A program made the translations under genes and the position numbers. Positions 6,170 to 6,635 of a DNA stretch of 6,635 bases are shown one piece after another. Numbering within the stretch: the first letter of the stretch is position 1; each line of letters opens with the position of its first letter. Under the pieces are notes generated by a model. The model was not told the DNA's origin. It did no database searches and worked only from the letters and a program-made list of their open reading frames with translations. The stretch lies in the NCBI GenBank assembly GCA_017466495.1, contig JAFTUB010000002.1, positions 1 through 6,635 of the forward strand. The letters run 5' to 3'. This DNA is from Clostridia bacterium. Its GTDB lineage: Bacteria > Bacillota > Clostridia > Oscillospirales > CAG-272.

Positions 6170-6234
6170 GCCTGATGTCCGCTGTCCCATGCGACGTGCA
6201 AAATGACGATTTTTTTCTTTTGATGTGTTGGGAC

Positions 6235-6262
6235 TTGTGTTTTGTTTTTTTTATGGTATAAT
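6235..6262 (+). promoter_or_regulatory. Promoter of the PETT-repeat lipoprotein gene
   Basis: A perfect TATAAT (6257-6262) carries a TGG extended -10 (6254-6256). The best -35 is a weak TTGTGT (6235-6240) at 16 bases, so the extended -10 probably carries most of the strength. T-rich DNA (6209-6252) lies upstream. Confidence 0.75.
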
Positions 6263-6289
6263 GAAAAAAATTCAGCGGAGGTTGAACTG

Positions 6290-6577
6290 ATGAAACAGTA
6301 CAGACCATGTCATACAGGATTGGTGTATTTGCTTGTCCTGTCTATCCTTATCTCTGCCCTGGGCGGCCTGACTGGGTGCAACGAAATCCCGGGAGAACTT
6401 CCGCCTGCGGATACGTCTGTACCGGCACCCGAAACGACGACGGCGCCCGAACCCACGGCGGCACCCGAAACCACGGCAGTGCCCGAAACGACGGCGGCAC
6501 CCGAAACGACGACGGCGCCCGAAACGACGACGGCGCCCGAAACGACGGCGGCACCCGAAACCACGGCTGTGCCCTAA
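6290..6577 (+). CDS. Short lipoprotein with PETT hexapeptide array, interrupted by a stop
   Basis: The frame encodes 95 residues. It has a signal peptide with hydrophobic core 11-26 and lipobox LTGC (acylated Cys30), a linker (31-45), and then repeats of the type (A/V)-P-E-T-T-(A/T) to the stop. Extended Pro/Thr-rich stretches of this kind usually form stalks that hold a domain away from the membrane and may be glycosylated. The start ATG 6290 has GGAGG (6277-6281) eight bases before it. The stop TAA (6575-6577) falls inside the array where every other unit has GAA, and the same frame continues as repeats to the window end. The real product may be a longer surface protein with its functional domain outside the window, or the gene may be truncated. 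I do not recognise a function. Confidence 0.7.
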   Translation: MKQYRPCHTGLVYLLVLSILISALGGLTGCNEIPGELPPADTSVPAPETTTAPEPTAAPETTAVPETTAAPETTTAPETTTAPETTAAPETTAVP

Positions 6578-6635
6578 ACGACGGCGGCACCCGAAACGAC
6601 GACGGCGCCCGAAACGACGGCGGCACCCGAAACCA
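6425..6635 (+). repeat. 18-base coding tandem repeat (PETT array), runs off window
   Basis: Almost twelve in-frame 18-base units of type GCNCCCGAAACGACGNCG encode APETTA/APETTT/VPETTA. Units 3-5 (6461-6514) recur as units 8-10 (6551-6604) with only two base differences, one of them the stop-creating change at 6575. This shows a 90-base higher-order duplication. The spacing-free coding layout excludes CRISPR. Confidence 0.95.

Noticed and set aside
6310..6626. Minus-strand frames of repeating VVSGA and FRAPS units opposite the PETT array
   Set aside because: They are antisense translations of the 18-base repeat; the plus strand has promoter, ribosome site and lipobox.

Overview
The window looks like a GC-rich chromosomal segment of a low-GC-phylum (Firmicutes/Clostridia) bacterium, most likely an Oscillospiraceae-type gut anaerobe. 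The reasons are strong GGAGG ribosome sites, canonical TTGACA/TATAAT promoters, a T-box leader, lipoprotein signal peptides, GC-rich codon use with AT-rich control regions, and GC-rich hairpin repeats between genes. The taxon is inference; no rRNA or marker gene is present.

Left part (1-2750): two minus-strand genes, each with its own good promoter (17-base spacers). They encode a pyridoxamine/pyridoxal kinase (185-1048) and a CPA2-type cation:proton antiporter (1382-2653). Directly behind the stop codon of each lies a copy of the same ~180-base intergenic element. A 117-base core is identical in both apart from one base, next to a hairpin whose sequence differs but whose fold is kept. More hairpins (1128-1190) lie between the second copy and the kinase promoter.

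Middle (2750-6170): an AT-rich divergent control region leads to a promoter and a complete T-box riboswitch (about 2998-3239), with Stem I, Stem II, the IIA/B pseudoknot, Stem III, the antiterminator and a competing terminator. It controls a three-gene ABC importer: lipoprotein binding protein, permease and ATPase of the TrpXYZ-like (ABC_sub_bind) family, closed by a strong terminator. The specifier loop reads best as UUC (Phe), with GUU (Val) as the alternative. The system is therefore probably a phenylalanine or other aromatic amino acid importer made when the matching tRNA is uncharged. A long hairpin separates the binding-protein gene from the permease gene.

Right edge (6170-6635): a promoter and a short lipoprotein reading frame whose mature part is a Pro-Glu-Thr-Thr hexapeptide array. 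A single GAA-to-TAA change stops the frame inside the array, yet the same frame and repeats continue to the window end. This is either a truncated gene or a base error.

I see no phage, transposase, CRISPR, tRNA or rRNA. The most unusual signals are the stop-codon-abutting repeat with its exchangeable hairpin, the T-box-derived substrate prediction for the ABC system, and the interrupted PETT array.
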